Below are positions 23,649-32,194 of a stretch of DNA of 64,000 nt, in pieces. The DNA is from Flavobacteriales bacterium UBA2104 (GTDB lineage: Bacteria > Bacteroidota > Bacteroidia > Flavobacteriales_D > Crocinitomicaceae). The translations under genes were made by a program, and so were the position numbers. The stretch spans positions 67,021 through 131,020 of the forward strand of contig DCYS01000027.1 in assembly GCA_002331485.1 (NCBI GenBank). Direction: 5' to 3'. Each line of letters begins with the position of its first letter. Position 1 is the first letter of the stretch. Under the pieces are notes generated by a model. It searched no databases and had not been told where the DNA came from. It was given only the letters and a program-made list of their open reading frames with translations.

Positions 23649-24523
23649 TACCTTTTTATAAATGCATTTCCAAATACAGCTAAAACTATAATTGAAGCTC
23701 CATAATAAAAGGAAGGACTTAGTTTTTGATGCTCGTTAAGGATCCATGCGGCCAAACCGAGTGTATATATTGGCTCCATGTTGATACTTAATGTTACCGT
23801 GAAGGCTCCTAATAGCTTTTGAATTTCGACGGTTACGAGAAAAGCAACTGAAGTACATACGATCCCAAGGAAAAGAAGCAACAAAATGTCGTTCAGCGAA
23901 ACGTTAAGTGATTCAACGTTAAGCTTTTCAGTGAAAAACAAGAAAACGGTCATAACAAAAGTTGCGCTAAACATTTCATAAAGTGTGATCTTTGAAGCGC
24001 TAACGGACTGAACCAGTTTTTGATTGAATACTGAAAAAAGCGCCGCCATTACAGCAGCAACCAATCCTAAAGAAAGACCAATACTTAAACCTTCTTGTGT
24101 CCCCTCTTTAGCAATTAGATAAATACCACCAATGATCAATATTCCTATGATCAATTCAGACCATAAAAACTTTCTCTTCATTACGATAGGTTCGAGCCAT
24201 GCTACATGAACAGTCGTCGTAGCCAGGCAAATGATAGTGAGAGAAGCTGTAGAGTACTTGATACTTAAATAAAAGGTGAGCCAATGGAGCGCTACAATCG
24301 CTCCCACACCAATAGTTCTCCATTTATCTTTTTTACTCGTGATCTTTCTATCTCTTCTTAAAATAAATAACATTAGCCAAAGAGATACCGCAGCGATCAG
24401 AACGCGATACCAAACCAAAACAAACGCATCAGCATGAATTAGCTTTCCTAATATAGCTGTGAAACCCCAAATAAAAATAATTACATGCAGGGTGATCTGA
24501 TATTTTAGTCGCTTATCCATCAA
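23612..24523 (-). CDS. EamA/DMT-family transporter
   Basis: The 303-residue inner-membrane protein has ten predicted helices in two EamA repeats (about 8-140 and 150-290), with the usual features: LIHADAFVLVWYRVLIAAVSLW in helix 2, HWLTFYLSIKYSTAS between helices 3 and 4, and SVAFLVTVEIQKLLGAFTVTLSINMEPIYT near helix 8. Members export amino acids, nucleotides or other small metabolites; the substrate cannot be read from sequence. It overlaps the 3' end of the GH3 gene by 37 bases on the opposite strand. Start could be the first or second Met. Confidence 0.9.
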   Translation of the reverse strand: MMDKRLKYQITLHVIIFIWGFTAILGKLIHADAFVLVWYRVLIAAVSLWLMLFILRRDRKITSKKDKWRTIGVGAIVALHWLTFYLSIKYSTASLTIICLATTTVHVAWLEPIVMKRKFLWSELIIGILIIGGIYLIAKEGTQEGLSIGLSLGLVAAVMAALFSVFNQKLVQSVSASKITLYEMFSATFVMTVFLFFTEKLNVESLNVSLNDILLLLFLGIVCTSVAFLVTVEIQKLLGAFTVTLSINMEPIYTLGLAAWILNEHQKLSPSFYYGASIIVLAVFGNAFIKRYQSKRLKKASQS

Positions 24524-24590
24524 CGAGTTTTAGCATGAAAGATTAGTTATTATTACAAAAATGCGTTAAAATAGTTTTTGTTAACTAAAA

Positions 24591-24615
24591 AAGCCCCGCA
24601 TTTAATGCGAGGCTT
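24591..24615. terminator. Terminator between EamA and coiled-coil genes
   Basis: AAGCCCCGCAT (24591-24601) pairs with ATGCGAGGCTT (24605-24615), with one C-A mismatch, and A/T runs flank it. It lies just past the stop of the minus-strand coiled-coil gene (24635) and stops that transcript before it runs into the EamA gene. Confidence 0.75.
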
Positions 24616-24634
24616 TACATAAGCTATTTTGTTA

Positions 24635-25816
24635 TTATTTATCGTATTTCTTTTTTAGTTTTTTAAGGTCCTTTTGTAAATCCTCAAGATCCTCGTCTAA
24701 TTTTGCATGTTCTTCATCTATTTTTGCCTGCTCTTCTTTCGCTTCTTCAACACTAATTTTCCCTTTATTGATCTTCTTGTCTAACTTCTTCTGATCTTTC
24801 TCAAGCTTCTTTCTTTTCTTTTGTACCTTCTCCTGGTCATCTACAATCTTACCAAGTTTCTTTTGGTACTTTTCCTCTTCTTTTTTAGCTTTTTCAGCTT
24901 CCTTTCTTGCTTTCTCAGCTTCTTTAGCCGCTTCCTTTTCAGCCTTAGCCTTTTCCTCAGCTTCTTTTAGCCTCTCCTTTTCTTTCTCAGCTTTCTCTTT
25001 TGCCTCTTCTTCTTCCTTTTTAGCTTTTTCCTTTGCTTCTTTCTCTGCCTTTTTTGCGTCTTTTTCGGCTTGTTTCTTAGCCTTTTCAGCCTTCTCTTCC
25101 GCCTCTTCTTCGGCTCTTTGCTTTTCTAACTCTTTAAGTCGCTGCTCTCTTTCTTTAGCCTCTTGCTCTCTCCTTTTTTGAGCTTCTTCAGGACTTAGGT
25201 CTTCTATTTTTTCCTCAAGGTTTTCGTTCTTTTTTTCAAGCTTCTCCTTCTCTTCTTGAACTTTATTTAACTCCTGAGTGTTTTCTTTTTTCTCTTCGAT
25301 ATACTCCTCTTTTTCCTGTTGAGCCTCTTTAGTTTCTTCGATGTGCTGCTCTTTTTTCTCATGAATTTCCTTAACCTTTTGCTCTGATTTTTCACTTATT
25401 TTGCGCACACCACTGGAAACTTCAGTAGTAATAGTACCAGAGCCTTTGACCATCGAAAACTCGTAAGCACTACCATTTTTAAGGACAAGCCCCGTCATGA
25501 TCTGTGTTTGATATCCATCTTTTTTGATCCTTAAAGTAAGAGGACTATTATCATAGTTATCAACTTTTAGCGTTGCCTTACCATTAGACCCTGTAGTTGA
25601 CTGGGTAACTGTTTTTCCACTTTTCATCAATGAAACCATAACACCTTGTGAAGCTCTTCCTAAATAATTTACTTCAACTGTAATTGAAACACTACTTTTT
25701 TGATTCGTTTCAATAGTCTTGAGCGCATTATTATTTTCTGTCTCTGCGTAGGAAACAGTCATAAACGAAATAAGTACTGCTGATAGAAATAGTTTTTGTC
25801 TTTTTAAAAGTCGCAT
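24635..25816 (-). CDS. Exported Lys/Glu-rich coiled-coil protein with CarbopepD-regulatory-like domain
   Basis: The 393-residue protein has a signal peptide (about 1-24, ending SYAE), an Ig-like beta domain of the carboxypeptidase-regulatory kind (about 42-125; VEVNYLGRASQGVMVSLMKSG, GKATLKVDNYDNSPLTLRIKKDGY), and a continuous charged helix from about 135 to the end composed largely of Lys, Glu and Ala with shifting heptads. The helix could span tens of nanometres and would suit a periplasmic spacer or strut. No OmpA-like peptidoglycan-binding or sorting domain is seen. Function unknown. The gene has its own terminator and is divergent from holB. Confidence 0.82.
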   Translation of the reverse strand: MRLLKRQKLFLSAVLISFMTVSYAETENNNALKTIETNQKSSVSITVEVNYLGRASQGVMVSLMKSGKTVTQSTTGSNGKATLKVDNYDNSPLTLRIKKDGYQTQIMTGLVLKNGSAYEFSMVKGSGTITTEVSSGVRKISEKSEQKVKEIHEKKEQHIEETKEAQQEKEEYIEEKKENTQELNKVQEEKEKLEKKNENLEEKIEDLSPEEAQKRREQEAKEREQRLKELEKQRAEEEAEEKAEKAKKQAEKDAKKAEKEAKEKAKKEEEEAKEKAEKEKERLKEAEEKAKAEKEAAKEAEKARKEAEKAKKEEEKYQKKLGKIVDDQEKVQKKRKKLEKDQKKLDKKINKGKISVEEAKEEQAKIDEEHAKLDEDLEDLQKDLKKLKKKYDK

Positions 25817-25941
25817 GGTTTTAAATCTTTTTATTTATGTCCAATGTACAAAAAACAAACCATTATTAATATTTGGGCTCTCACAAAAGGGAAATTTATT
25901 TTTAAAACCATATTTCGAGGTTAAATATTTATCTTTATCCT

Positions 25942-27060
25942 ATGCTTTTTAAGGATGTTGTTGGACATGAAGAACTGAAGAAAAGTTTAGCACAGGAAAT
26001 CGACAATGATCGAATTTCACATGCTCAACTATTTCTGGGAAAAACAGGTTATGGAAGCTTCCCTCTAGCAATGGCTTTTGTGCAATATTTACTTTGTGAA
26101 AACAGAAAGAACCATGACAGCTGTGGTGAGTGCCCTTCATGTAGCAAAGTAAGCAAAATGCAGCATCCAGACGTACATTTCTCTTTTCCAACAGTACAGG
26201 CTGAAGCAAAAACATCTGATGAGCAGTTCTCCATTTGGAAGAGTATGATGGAAGAAAACACATACTCAAGCTTAAATAACTGGATAAACACGAGCGACCC
26301 AAAAGGAAGAAAACCAATAATATCCAAATTTCAAAGTGAACAGATCGTTAAGAAGCTCTCATTAAAATCTTTTGAAGGTAAACATAAGGTCAGTATAATC
26401 TGGATGGCAGATGAGATGAATACCGTTTGTGCAAACAAACTTTTAAAGATCATAGAAGAGCCACCAAAGGATACTGTATTCATTTTAATAGCTGAATCAC
26501 AAGAGACGGTATTACCAACAATTCTTAGTAGAACACAGCTAGTAAAAGTTAAACAGTTAGATGACACAGCCATTTTAACTGAGCTTAATAAAAAGAATAA
26601 CCTGGGTGATGATGTCCTTAAAAGTATTGTCTCTCGCTCAGAAGGAGATCTTGGAGTTGCTTATAATCTGCTTTCTGCCCAAGGATCAGAATCACAAAAT
26701 AGAGAACGCTTTATTGAGTTAATGCGGGTGTGTTATAAAAAACAAGTATTGCCAATGATGGCCTGGGCTGAAGGGATGGCGAAACTTGGAAGGGAGGAAC
26801 AGAAGCATTTTTTGAGGTATTCTTTATATATGGTTCGCCAGAGCCTTATGAAGAATTATACTGAGGACAAACTGTTGAGGGCGTCTCCAGAAGAAGTTGC
26901 TTTCTTGGATAAATTTGCTCGCTTTATAACTGGAAACAATGTTTTAGATTTTACAAATCTATTTGATGAGTCTCATTATAATATAGAAAGAAATGCTCAC
27001 GCGAAAATGCTGTTTACAAACATTACGTTTGAGGTGATGAGATATATTCACAAAGCTTAA
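25942..27060 (+). CDS. holB: DNA polymerase III, delta' subunit
   Basis: The 372-residue protein is a clamp-loader AAA+ subunit. It begins FKDVVGHEELKKSLAQEI and has a degenerate Walker A (LGKTGYGSFP, no Lys), four zinc-ligand cysteines (about 52, 60, 63 and 66), WMADEMNTVCANKLLKIIEEPP (about 150-172) and ILSRTQLVKV with the SRC-like region altered to SRT. The missing Walker Lys fits the delta' role as stator rather than ATPase. It helps load the beta clamp at the replication fork. It converges on the small gene at 27057. Confidence 0.93.
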   Translation: MLFKDVVGHEELKKSLAQEIDNDRISHAQLFLGKTGYGSFPLAMAFVQYLLCENRKNHDSCGECPSCSKVSKMQHPDVHFSFPTVQAEAKTSDEQFSIWKSMMEENTYSSLNNWINTSDPKGRKPIISKFQSEQIVKKLSLKSFEGKHKVSIIWMADEMNTVCANKLLKIIEEPPKDTVFILIAESQETVLPTILSRTQLVKVKQLDDTAILTELNKKNNLGDDVLKSIVSRSEGDLGVAYNLLSAQGSESQNRERFIELMRVCYKKQVLPMMAWAEGMAKLGREEQKHFLRYSLYMVRQSLMKNYTEDKLLRASPEEVAFLDKFARFITGNNVLDFTNLFDESHYNIERNAHAKMLFTNITFEVMRYIHKA

Positions 27061-27491
27061 ACGAATTTTTCTAACCAGATCATTGCTTTTTCTTCTGAAG
27101 CGAAAATACTCGTAGGGGTTTTAGGCTTTTTAAATAACATATATGATTTTGCGGCCAGGCGTTGAGAAAAGCTTTTTACGACAAAAGCATCTGCAAGTAT
27201 AAGCTTCCTTCGTTCTGCTGTTGAAAGAAACTCTGTCACTTCGTTAGATGGGGTAACGAAAGAATATTCAGCGGTATACATTACTGGATATCTATTTCCT
27301 TGTGCAAGTTTTGTTCTGGCTTCAACTATTATAATAGAATCTTTCATGGTGAAAGAGTTTCTAATTTTAATATGAATATGCATGATATTATTATCGTAAA
27401 TCACGATATCAGCAGCGGATGTAGATACGGACCTGATAATACTCAACTCTTTCACAACCATGAATATACGTAATAAACTGATTAATATCAT
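27057..27491 (-). CDS. Unknown protein, possibly STAS-like
   Basis: The protein has 144 residues from this ATG, or 134 from a second ATG at 27461, which removes a short hydrophobic leader and may be the true start. Its order (beta strands DIVIYDNNIMHIHI, then MKDSIIIVEARTKLAQGNRYPVMY, then ERRKLILADAFVVKSFSQRLAAKSYM, ending ASEEKAMIWLEKF) matches the alpha/beta pattern of SpoIIAA/STAS-like proteins common in Bacteroidota, where the last helix follows '(A)x(S)xxxAxxWL'. No function is known for that group. The stop overlaps holB's stop by 4 bases. Confidence 0.65.
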   Translation of the reverse strand: MILISLLRIFMVVKELSIIRSVSTSAADIVIYDNNIMHIHIKIRNSFTMKDSIIIVEARTKLAQGNRYPVMYTAEYSFVTPSNEVTEFLSTAERRKLILADAFVVKSFSQRLAAKSYMLFKKPKTPTSIFASEEKAMIWLEKFV

Positions 27492-27566
27492 GTTTCAAAC
27501 TATAATTCATCATAGTTCTACCTGTTTAAATGAGTCAAATTTGTAAGAAATAAAAAACTACAAGTT

Positions 27567-27860
27567 ATGAGTACAGTAAATACAAACGCAGGTTTTTGGG
27601 ATCGTTTCTTTGATGGAGGAGCGGAGTATAATAGATACGCAATTATTAGTGCAGTTCTTTTAATTGTAGGTTGTTTAGGTGGTCTAACAGTAGGGTATGG
27701 AGCAATTGATCATTTGTATCAGTTGTTTTTGATCATTATTCCAACAATGACGACTTTGTCTTTATTACTTGCGGTTGCGCCATTGAAATATATTTTAAAC
27801 ATGGCAGCACTGACAGTCGTGATCGATGTTGTGTTTTTGATCATTAACTTTCTAAGTTAA
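27567..27860 (+). CDS. Small inner-membrane protein
   Basis: The 97-residue protein has three hydrophobic segments (about 24-45, 50-68, 72-95) after a polar N-terminus (TNAGFWDRFFDGGAEYNRY). I do not recognise it; no catalytic residues are evident. It stands alone, with the next gene 69 bases downstream behind its own promoter element. Confidence 0.75.
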   Translation: MSTVNTNAGFWDRFFDGGAEYNRYAIISAVLLIVGCLGGLTVGYGAIDHLYQLFLIIIPTMTTLSLLLAVAPLKYILNMAALTVVIDVVFLIINFLS

Positions 27861-27892
27861 ACTAACGCTCAAGTTAAAGGATATATTATTCG

Positions 27893-27900
27893 TAACTTTG
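27893..27900 (+). promoter_or_regulatory. -7 element before the barrel gene
   Basis: TAACTTTG fits TAnnTTTG, 29 bases before the ATG at 27930. Its last base is also the first base of a perfect inverted repeat. Confidence 0.5.
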
Positions 27901-27924
27901 GGATCATACATGCGTTATGATCCC
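27900..27924. promoter_or_regulatory. Perfect 9-bp inverted repeat over the expected transcription start
   Basis: GGGATCATA (27900-27908) and TATGATCCC (27916-27924) flank a 7-base centre. It begins at the end of the -7 element and stops 5 bases before the start codon, so it could be a repressor operator or a 5'-end hairpin. There is no T tract, so a terminator for the preceding gene is less likely. Confidence 0.55.
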
Positions 27925-27929
27925 AGGTT

Positions 27930-28781
27930 ATGAGTAAGTTTTTTTTAAGCATCATTTTTATATTTCCCGTTCTGTTTTGCGTTGGTCAACGTAAAACGAA
28001 ATTGAACACTAATGGTGAGGGAACAATGTTCTTCAGTGGAGGCATCAATCGATCTGCATATTCTTCAGCCGATGTTTCACTTGAAGGGAACAACTATTCA
28101 ATAATTTTAGGAGAATTAAGCCTAACGGATAGTCAAAACGAAACATCACCCCTCTCTTTATTTGGAAGTGAAAACCACCAGTTCAATATTCAAATTGGTT
28201 ATTTTATTTCCAATAAATGGGCGATCATCGGAGGATATGATCGTTACAACACCTTTTTTAAAACAGAACAACCGATTGAATTATCGGGAACCTTTTCTCC
28301 ATCGTCGCATTCAAATTATTCAGGAACATATGATAATGAATCAATAGATCTTGATGTAAACGATTTTAACCTGATGCAATCGCAAGGGATGAACTTTTTT
28401 AATATTGGAGCCCTTAGGATGGATCAATGGTATAAATCGCGCAAAGCAGAGTTTGCATTTAATACTGTGGCAGGAGCAAAGTTTGGCCCCATATTCTCAA
28501 TGGTAGATTATACGTTTGATAATTCCACAAGACAACAGATCTCCTCGCTGAGCGGTGTTGGATTTACAGGGTTTGCAGGAATACGGCTAGACTTTTTTCA
28601 GCACATTTATTTAGAGACTATTATTTCGGGAGGCTATTTAAACCAAAGCAATATCGATCTGTCAACCACAGGTTCTGAAACAGCAGGGCAAAAAGTAGCA
28701 TTCATATCACCACAGGTCAATTTAGGTTTTTCTTTCTTTGCCAGACCCACAAACGGTTGTGGAACTTGTCCACAATGGTAG
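27930..28781 (+). CDS. Outer-membrane beta-barrel protein, unknown
   Basis: The 283-residue protein has a signal peptide (about 1-20, FPVLFCVGQ) and then alternating amphipathic strands typical of small porin-like barrels: GTMFFSGGINRS, FNIQIGYFISNKWAIIGGYDRY, AEFAFNTVAGAKFGPIFS, GFTGFAGIRLDFFQHIYLETIISGGYL, and a last strand VNLGFSFFAR. A short Cys-containing tail (NGCGTCPQW) follows the last strand, which is unusual because barrels normally end in an aromatic residue. Role unknown. Expression may be controlled by the inverted repeat upstream. Confidence 0.78.
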   Translation: MSKFFLSIIFIFPVLFCVGQRKTKLNTNGEGTMFFSGGINRSAYSSADVSLEGNNYSIILGELSLTDSQNETSPLSLFGSENHQFNIQIGYFISNKWAIIGGYDRYNTFFKTEQPIELSGTFSPSSHSNYSGTYDNESIDLDVNDFNLMQSQGMNFFNIGALRMDQWYKSRKAEFAFNTVAGAKFGPIFSMVDYTFDNSTRQQISSLSGVGFTGFAGIRLDFFQHIYLETIISGGYLNQSNIDLSTTGSETAGQKVAFISPQVNLGFSFFARPTNGCGTCPQW

Positions 28782-29192
28782 CTACTTGATCAAAACCCCT
28801 TTTTTATTAATGATTGGAACAGACACAAAGTGTTCCTCCTTGATTGTTTCTGATAAGAAAATATATTTCTTGTCGTACATTTTGTTTCCGATCCAGAAAC
28901 TAACCCAATATTCATTATTTAAACCAAAAAGGTCTTGCATGATAGGCTCTATCTTTTGAAACGAATTTGTTTCAACATCGCCTAATGACTTCCTTAAAGT
29001 AGATGTTTTTATCTTTTCACCTGTTTTTTTTACTGTTGCGTATCCCTTTGAGGTAACGAGAACTTTTTCGAGATCTTCATCTCTCTGATTGATAAGGTAA
29101 ACATTATAAACTAATGTGTTATCGTCTCCCACTTCTTGAACTATCGCGACAGCTACATCCCCAACCTTCGGTATATCAATATCTTCTTTCAT
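28782..29192 (-). CDS. Unknown cytoplasmic protein
   Basis: The 136-residue protein starts at the ATG at 29192; an upstream in-frame TTG would overlap the preceding gene and is unlikely. It has no signal or membrane segment and looks like a single alpha/beta domain (DVAVAIVQEVGDDNTLVYNVYLINQ, YWVSFWIGNKMYDKKYIFL). The pattern is one I have seen in small Bacteroidota proteins without assigned function. It follows the serine hydrolase gene by 4 bases and is probably the last gene of the lipB operon. Its stop abuts that of the barrel gene. Confidence 0.7.
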   Translation of the reverse strand: MKEDIDIPKVGDVAVAIVQEVGDDNTLVYNVYLINQRDEDLEKVLVTSKGYATVKKTGEKIKTSTLRKSLGDVETNSFQKIEPIMQDLFGLNNEYWVSFWIGNKMYDKKYIFLSETIKEEHFVSVPIINKKGVLIK

Positions 29193-29196
29193 TCGT

Positions 29197-30393
29197 TTAA
29201 TTGTTACTTTTAAGAGCAACTCTCTTTGCGATCGAAATGTAGGTAAAAAGATCTTTTGGATGAAGAGATCTATAGTCGTTTTTTTTCATTGGATACTTTT
29301 CCTTTCGTTCATGCCCAGTTCTCACTATAACCATATTCATGGATGGAATAGCAATAATATATTGGCCGAGTATTCCGCGAGCATATACGGTGGGGTTCTC
29401 AGGGTTATTCAATATCCAAAAATGTAAACCATATTGAGGTGTATCATTCAGTAAAGGTTTACTCAGCTCTTTCATCATGGCGTTAGAGATGATCTGTTCG
29501 TTTTTATATTCACCTTCATTTAAGATCAATTGACCAAAACGAGCATAGTCCCGAGTTGTTGCATATATACAACAAAATGCTTTTTCCATGCCGTCATCAC
29601 TATCTAAACTCCAGCTAAGGCGTGATTCTGTTCCTAATTTTGACCAGATGTATTTTTCAACAAACGCCGTAGGTGTTAAACCAGTAGCCTCTTGTAAGAT
29701 AAAGCCTAATAATTGAGAGTTTCCACTAGCGTATTCAAATTCAGTTCCAGGACGTTTTCCAAAAGAAACTCTTTGAATCACATGAGATAGATCACTACCA
29801 TAATAGGCCCACGCGTTATCCGATAAGGGGTTGCTCCCACTTTCGGACCAATTAATATCACTAGACATAGCAAGCAAATGGCGAATCGTAATATTCCCTG
29901 CCCCTTTCATGCTAAACGGAAGGTAGTTTGTTATCGTATCATCTAGACTCTTTATAAAACCATGGTCAACGGCTATTCCTATGGATAAACCAATGAAGCT
30001 TTTAGCAGCTGAAAATGAATTGCTTTTTGTGTTAGCATCATGTGAGCCGAAATATTTTTCAAGTATTATTTCGTTGTCCTGAATGATCAAGAAAGAAGTT
30101 GTATTAATATCATTAAGCTTCTTTACCTCTTCTTGATTCAAGGTTTTCTGATTTGAGCTTACGATCCATGGGACAGATTGCTTATCAGGATTGGCCGACC
30201 TGACAGGAAAGACGAGAGAGTCATAAATTCCAGGCCCACTTTTACCTGACAAATACGTTTCTTTAACACCTTTGTAAATATAGGTTCGGCCTGAGATCCA
30301 AATAAAAATATTTAAAGCGAGAAAGATGAAAAAGAGAACCCAAACAAAGCGTTTCAGCCATTTAAAGATTCTATTTTTTCTTTTGAATTTCAA
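29197..30393 (-). CDS. Serine hydrolase, class C beta-lactamase fold
   Basis: The 398-residue protein has a basic N-terminus and one uncleaved helix (about 14-34), then a beta-lactamase/transpeptidase domain: S-x-x-K in FSAAKSF (about 125-128), the Tyr motif in EYASGNSQL (about 218) and HFWILNN late in the domain. It resembles the 6-aminohexanoate-dimer hydrolase/esterase branch, so it is more likely an esterase or peptidase than a true beta-lactamase. The start is a TTG at 30393, overlapping the last 23 bases of lipB, since no in-frame ATG lies nearby. Anchored in the inner membrane, facing the periplasm. Confidence 0.85.
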   Translation of the reverse strand: MKFKRKNRIFKWLKRFVWVLFFIFLALNIFIWISGRTYIYKGVKETYLSGKSGPGIYDSLVFPVRSANPDKQSVPWIVSSNQKTLNQEEVKKLNDINTTSFLIIQDNEIILEKYFGSHDANTKSNSFSAAKSFIGLSIGIAVDHGFIKSLDDTITNYLPFSMKGAGNITIRHLLAMSSDINWSESGSNPLSDNAWAYYGSDLSHVIQRVSFGKRPGTEFEYASGNSQLLGFILQEATGLTPTAFVEKYIWSKLGTESRLSWSLDSDDGMEKAFCCIYATTRDYARFGQLILNEGEYKNEQIISNAMMKELSKPLLNDTPQYGLHFWILNNPENPTVYARGILGQYIIAIPSMNMVIVRTGHERKEKYPMKKNDYRSLHPKDLFTYISIAKRVALKSNN

Positions 30394-31078
30394 CGTTAAA
30401 AAGGTCTTTTAGTTTTGCAAGAAGGATAGCTTTAACCTCATCCATATCTACCTCGTGTCCAAGCTCCTTACTTAATGAAGTTACACTTTTATCCTCAATA
30501 CCACAAGGAATGATATGATTAAAGTAGTTTAGGTCTGTGTTTATGTTAAACCCTATTCCATGCATTGTAACCCATCGAGAAGATTTCACACCCATAGCAC
30601 AAACCTTTCTTGCACGATCTGTTTTTCCATCTATCCACACCCCCGTTAAACCATCTACTCTTTCTCCAACAACACCATAATTCTCTAGCGTTTGAATAAC
30701 CGCCTCTTCCAAAGTTCTCATGTATTTATGGATGTCGGTAAAGAAATATGATTCAAGGTCTAAAATGGGATAAACAACAAGTTGTCCTGGACCATGGTAA
30801 GTTATATCTCCGCCTCGATTTATTTTATAATAAGTAGCATCAATACTCTTTAGCTTTTCATCAGATAGAAGAAGGTGCTGTTGTTTTCCGCTTTTTCCTA
30901 ACGTGTATACATGAGGATGCTCACAAAACAGAAAATAGTTTTTCGTTTGCTCCTCTGTTTTATTATCACGTTGTAAGATCTTGAGGTCAATATTGGCCTT
31001 AAAGAGTTTCTCCTGATAATCCCAGGCTTTCTTGTAATCTATAACTCCTAGGTCTTCATGAATAACTAGCGGTTTCAT
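30371..31078 (-). CDS. lipB: Octanoyltransferase
   Basis: The 235-residue protein has the LipB signature: INRGGDITYHGPGQLVVYPILDL (about 85-105), the catalytic Cys with Lys in KVCAMGVKSSRW (about 157-164), and HGIGFNINTDLNYFNHIIPCGI. It moves octanoyl from acyl carrier protein to lipoyl domains of 2-oxoacid dehydrogenases and GcvH. It begins 2 bases after the sugar isomerase gene ends, and its tail overlaps the serine hydrolase gene by 23 bases, so all are one transcript. No lipA is in view. Confidence 0.96.
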   Translation of the reverse strand: MKPLVIHEDLGVIDYKKAWDYQEKLFKANIDLKILQRDNKTEEQTKNYFLFCEHPHVYTLGKSGKQQHLLLSDEKLKSIDATYYKINRGGDITYHGPGQLVVYPILDLESYFFTDIHKYMRTLEEAVIQTLENYGVVGERVDGLTGVWIDGKTDRARKVCAMGVKSSRWVTMHGIGFNINTDLNYFNHIIPCGIEDKSVTSLSKELGHEVDMDEVKAILLAKLKDLFNVEIQKKK

Positions 31079-31080
31079 AG

Positions 31081-32067
31081 TTAGGATTTGCTTAGTTCTC
31101 CTTTCAGATGATCGATAACCTTAATTTCAACAGGATCAACCCCATTGAGTTCCGCCAAATACAATGATGCCCAATCAATGATATGAATAAAGTAGAAGGA
31201 TTCTTCAATCAAGGACTTTCCTTTACCAGCAATAGAAATGATTGCACTAGTCTTTTTGCTTATAATGTCCGAGCTGATTTCAAACCTCAGCTTGTTTCGA
31301 TCAGATAGAAACTGAGATGTAAAGAAGACAACAGCCATATCACTATTTCCACCACCCCAGCCAACAAGTTCGTTGTGATTCATTTCAGGGACAACATGAT
31401 GCCAACAAAGCTGTTTACTGTTTTCATTAAATTGTTGACGTGCTCTAATAACTACAGACTCAAGCTCTGTGCTACTGTATAGAACGCAGAGTTTTTTATG
31501 TACATGCTCGGCAAGTGTTTTCGCCTCTTTTTTTATCGTAATAAGCTCAGTGTTCAGTAGGTGGCGACAATCATCAATTTCATGTAATGAGGACTTGTCA
31601 ATAATACCGTTATGAGAAAGTATTTTAATGAGTTGAATTACAGAAAAAGCAAGCATACTTCTAGGAGGGTTTCCTCCAGGAACTTTAATAAAATCACTTT
31701 TTGTTTCCTTGCAAAACTTCACAAGTTCACCACCGGAAGAAACTCCAATGATCGTTGCTCCTTTTTCGTGAGCCGCTTTAACAACAGATAATGTTTCTTC
31801 CGTATTTCCAGAGTATGAAGACCCAATGACTAATGTGTTTTCATTAACAAACCCGGGAAGGGAATAGCTTTGAACAAGAGAAATGGGAACATTTGCAGAA
31901 GATAAGAACCATTGAGACACCATTTTACCACCAATTCCTGATCCCCCCATTCCACAAATAACAACGTTTTCGAAGTCTTGCTCTTTGTGGTAGCTTAGAT
32001 CTGCATTCTTTGCAATTTCTATAGCATCAGCGATCTGTTTGGGAAATTGGGCAATAAGTTTGTCCAT
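31081..32067 (-). CDS. Bifunctional phosphoglucose/phosphomannose isomerase
   Basis: The 328-residue protein has two SIS domains and the pattern of the small PGI/PMI family rather than classical Pgi: VICGMGGSGIGGKMV (about 32-46), SSYSGNTEETLS (about 78-89), GNPPRSMLAFS (about 132) and ENSKQLCWHHVVPEMNHNE (about 209-227), which supplies the catalytic Glu and His. The enzyme interconverts glucose 6-phosphate or mannose 6-phosphate with fructose 6-phosphate. It is the first gene of the run isomerase-lipB-serine hydrolase-unknown. Confidence 0.93.
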   Translation of the reverse strand: MDKLIAQFPKQIADAIEIAKNADLSYHKEQDFENVVICGMGGSGIGGKMVSQWFLSSANVPISLVQSYSLPGFVNENTLVIGSSYSGNTEETLSVVKAAHEKGATIIGVSSGGELVKFCKETKSDFIKVPGGNPPRSMLAFSVIQLIKILSHNGIIDKSSLHEIDDCRHLLNTELITIKKEAKTLAEHVHKKLCVLYSSTELESVVIRARQQFNENSKQLCWHHVVPEMNHNELVGWGGGNSDMAVVFFTSQFLSDRNKLRFEISSDIISKKTSAIISIAGKGKSLIEESFYFIHIIDWASLYLAELNGVDPVEIKVIDHLKGELSKS

Positions 32068-32142
32068 ATGATTCTTTTGTAACGTTCTACTTAATGAACG
32101 TAATAATGTTTCAATTAAAGCTGTAAAATTAAATGAAAAAAA

Positions 32143-32174
32143 GAAAACGCACTCCTATAATGGAATGCGTTTTC
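32143..32174. terminator. Terminator after the large secreted protease gene
   Basis: AAAACGCA (32144-32151) pairs with TGCGTTTT (32165-32172), and the loop-side CTCC/GGAA adds partial pairing. On the minus strand it lies 20 bases past the protease stop codon. Confidence 0.7.
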
Positions 32175-32194
32175 TAGGGAATTTATTAATATGT

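Noticed and set aside
27900..27924. Terminator of the preceding small membrane protein gene
   Set aside because: The stem is followed by AGGTTATG with no T tract, and it starts within the promoter of the next gene.
29197..30393. True class C beta-lactamase (resistance gene)
   Set aside because: It has the SxxK fold but resembles the esterase/oligomer hydrolase branch, is anchored, and sits in a housekeeping operon.
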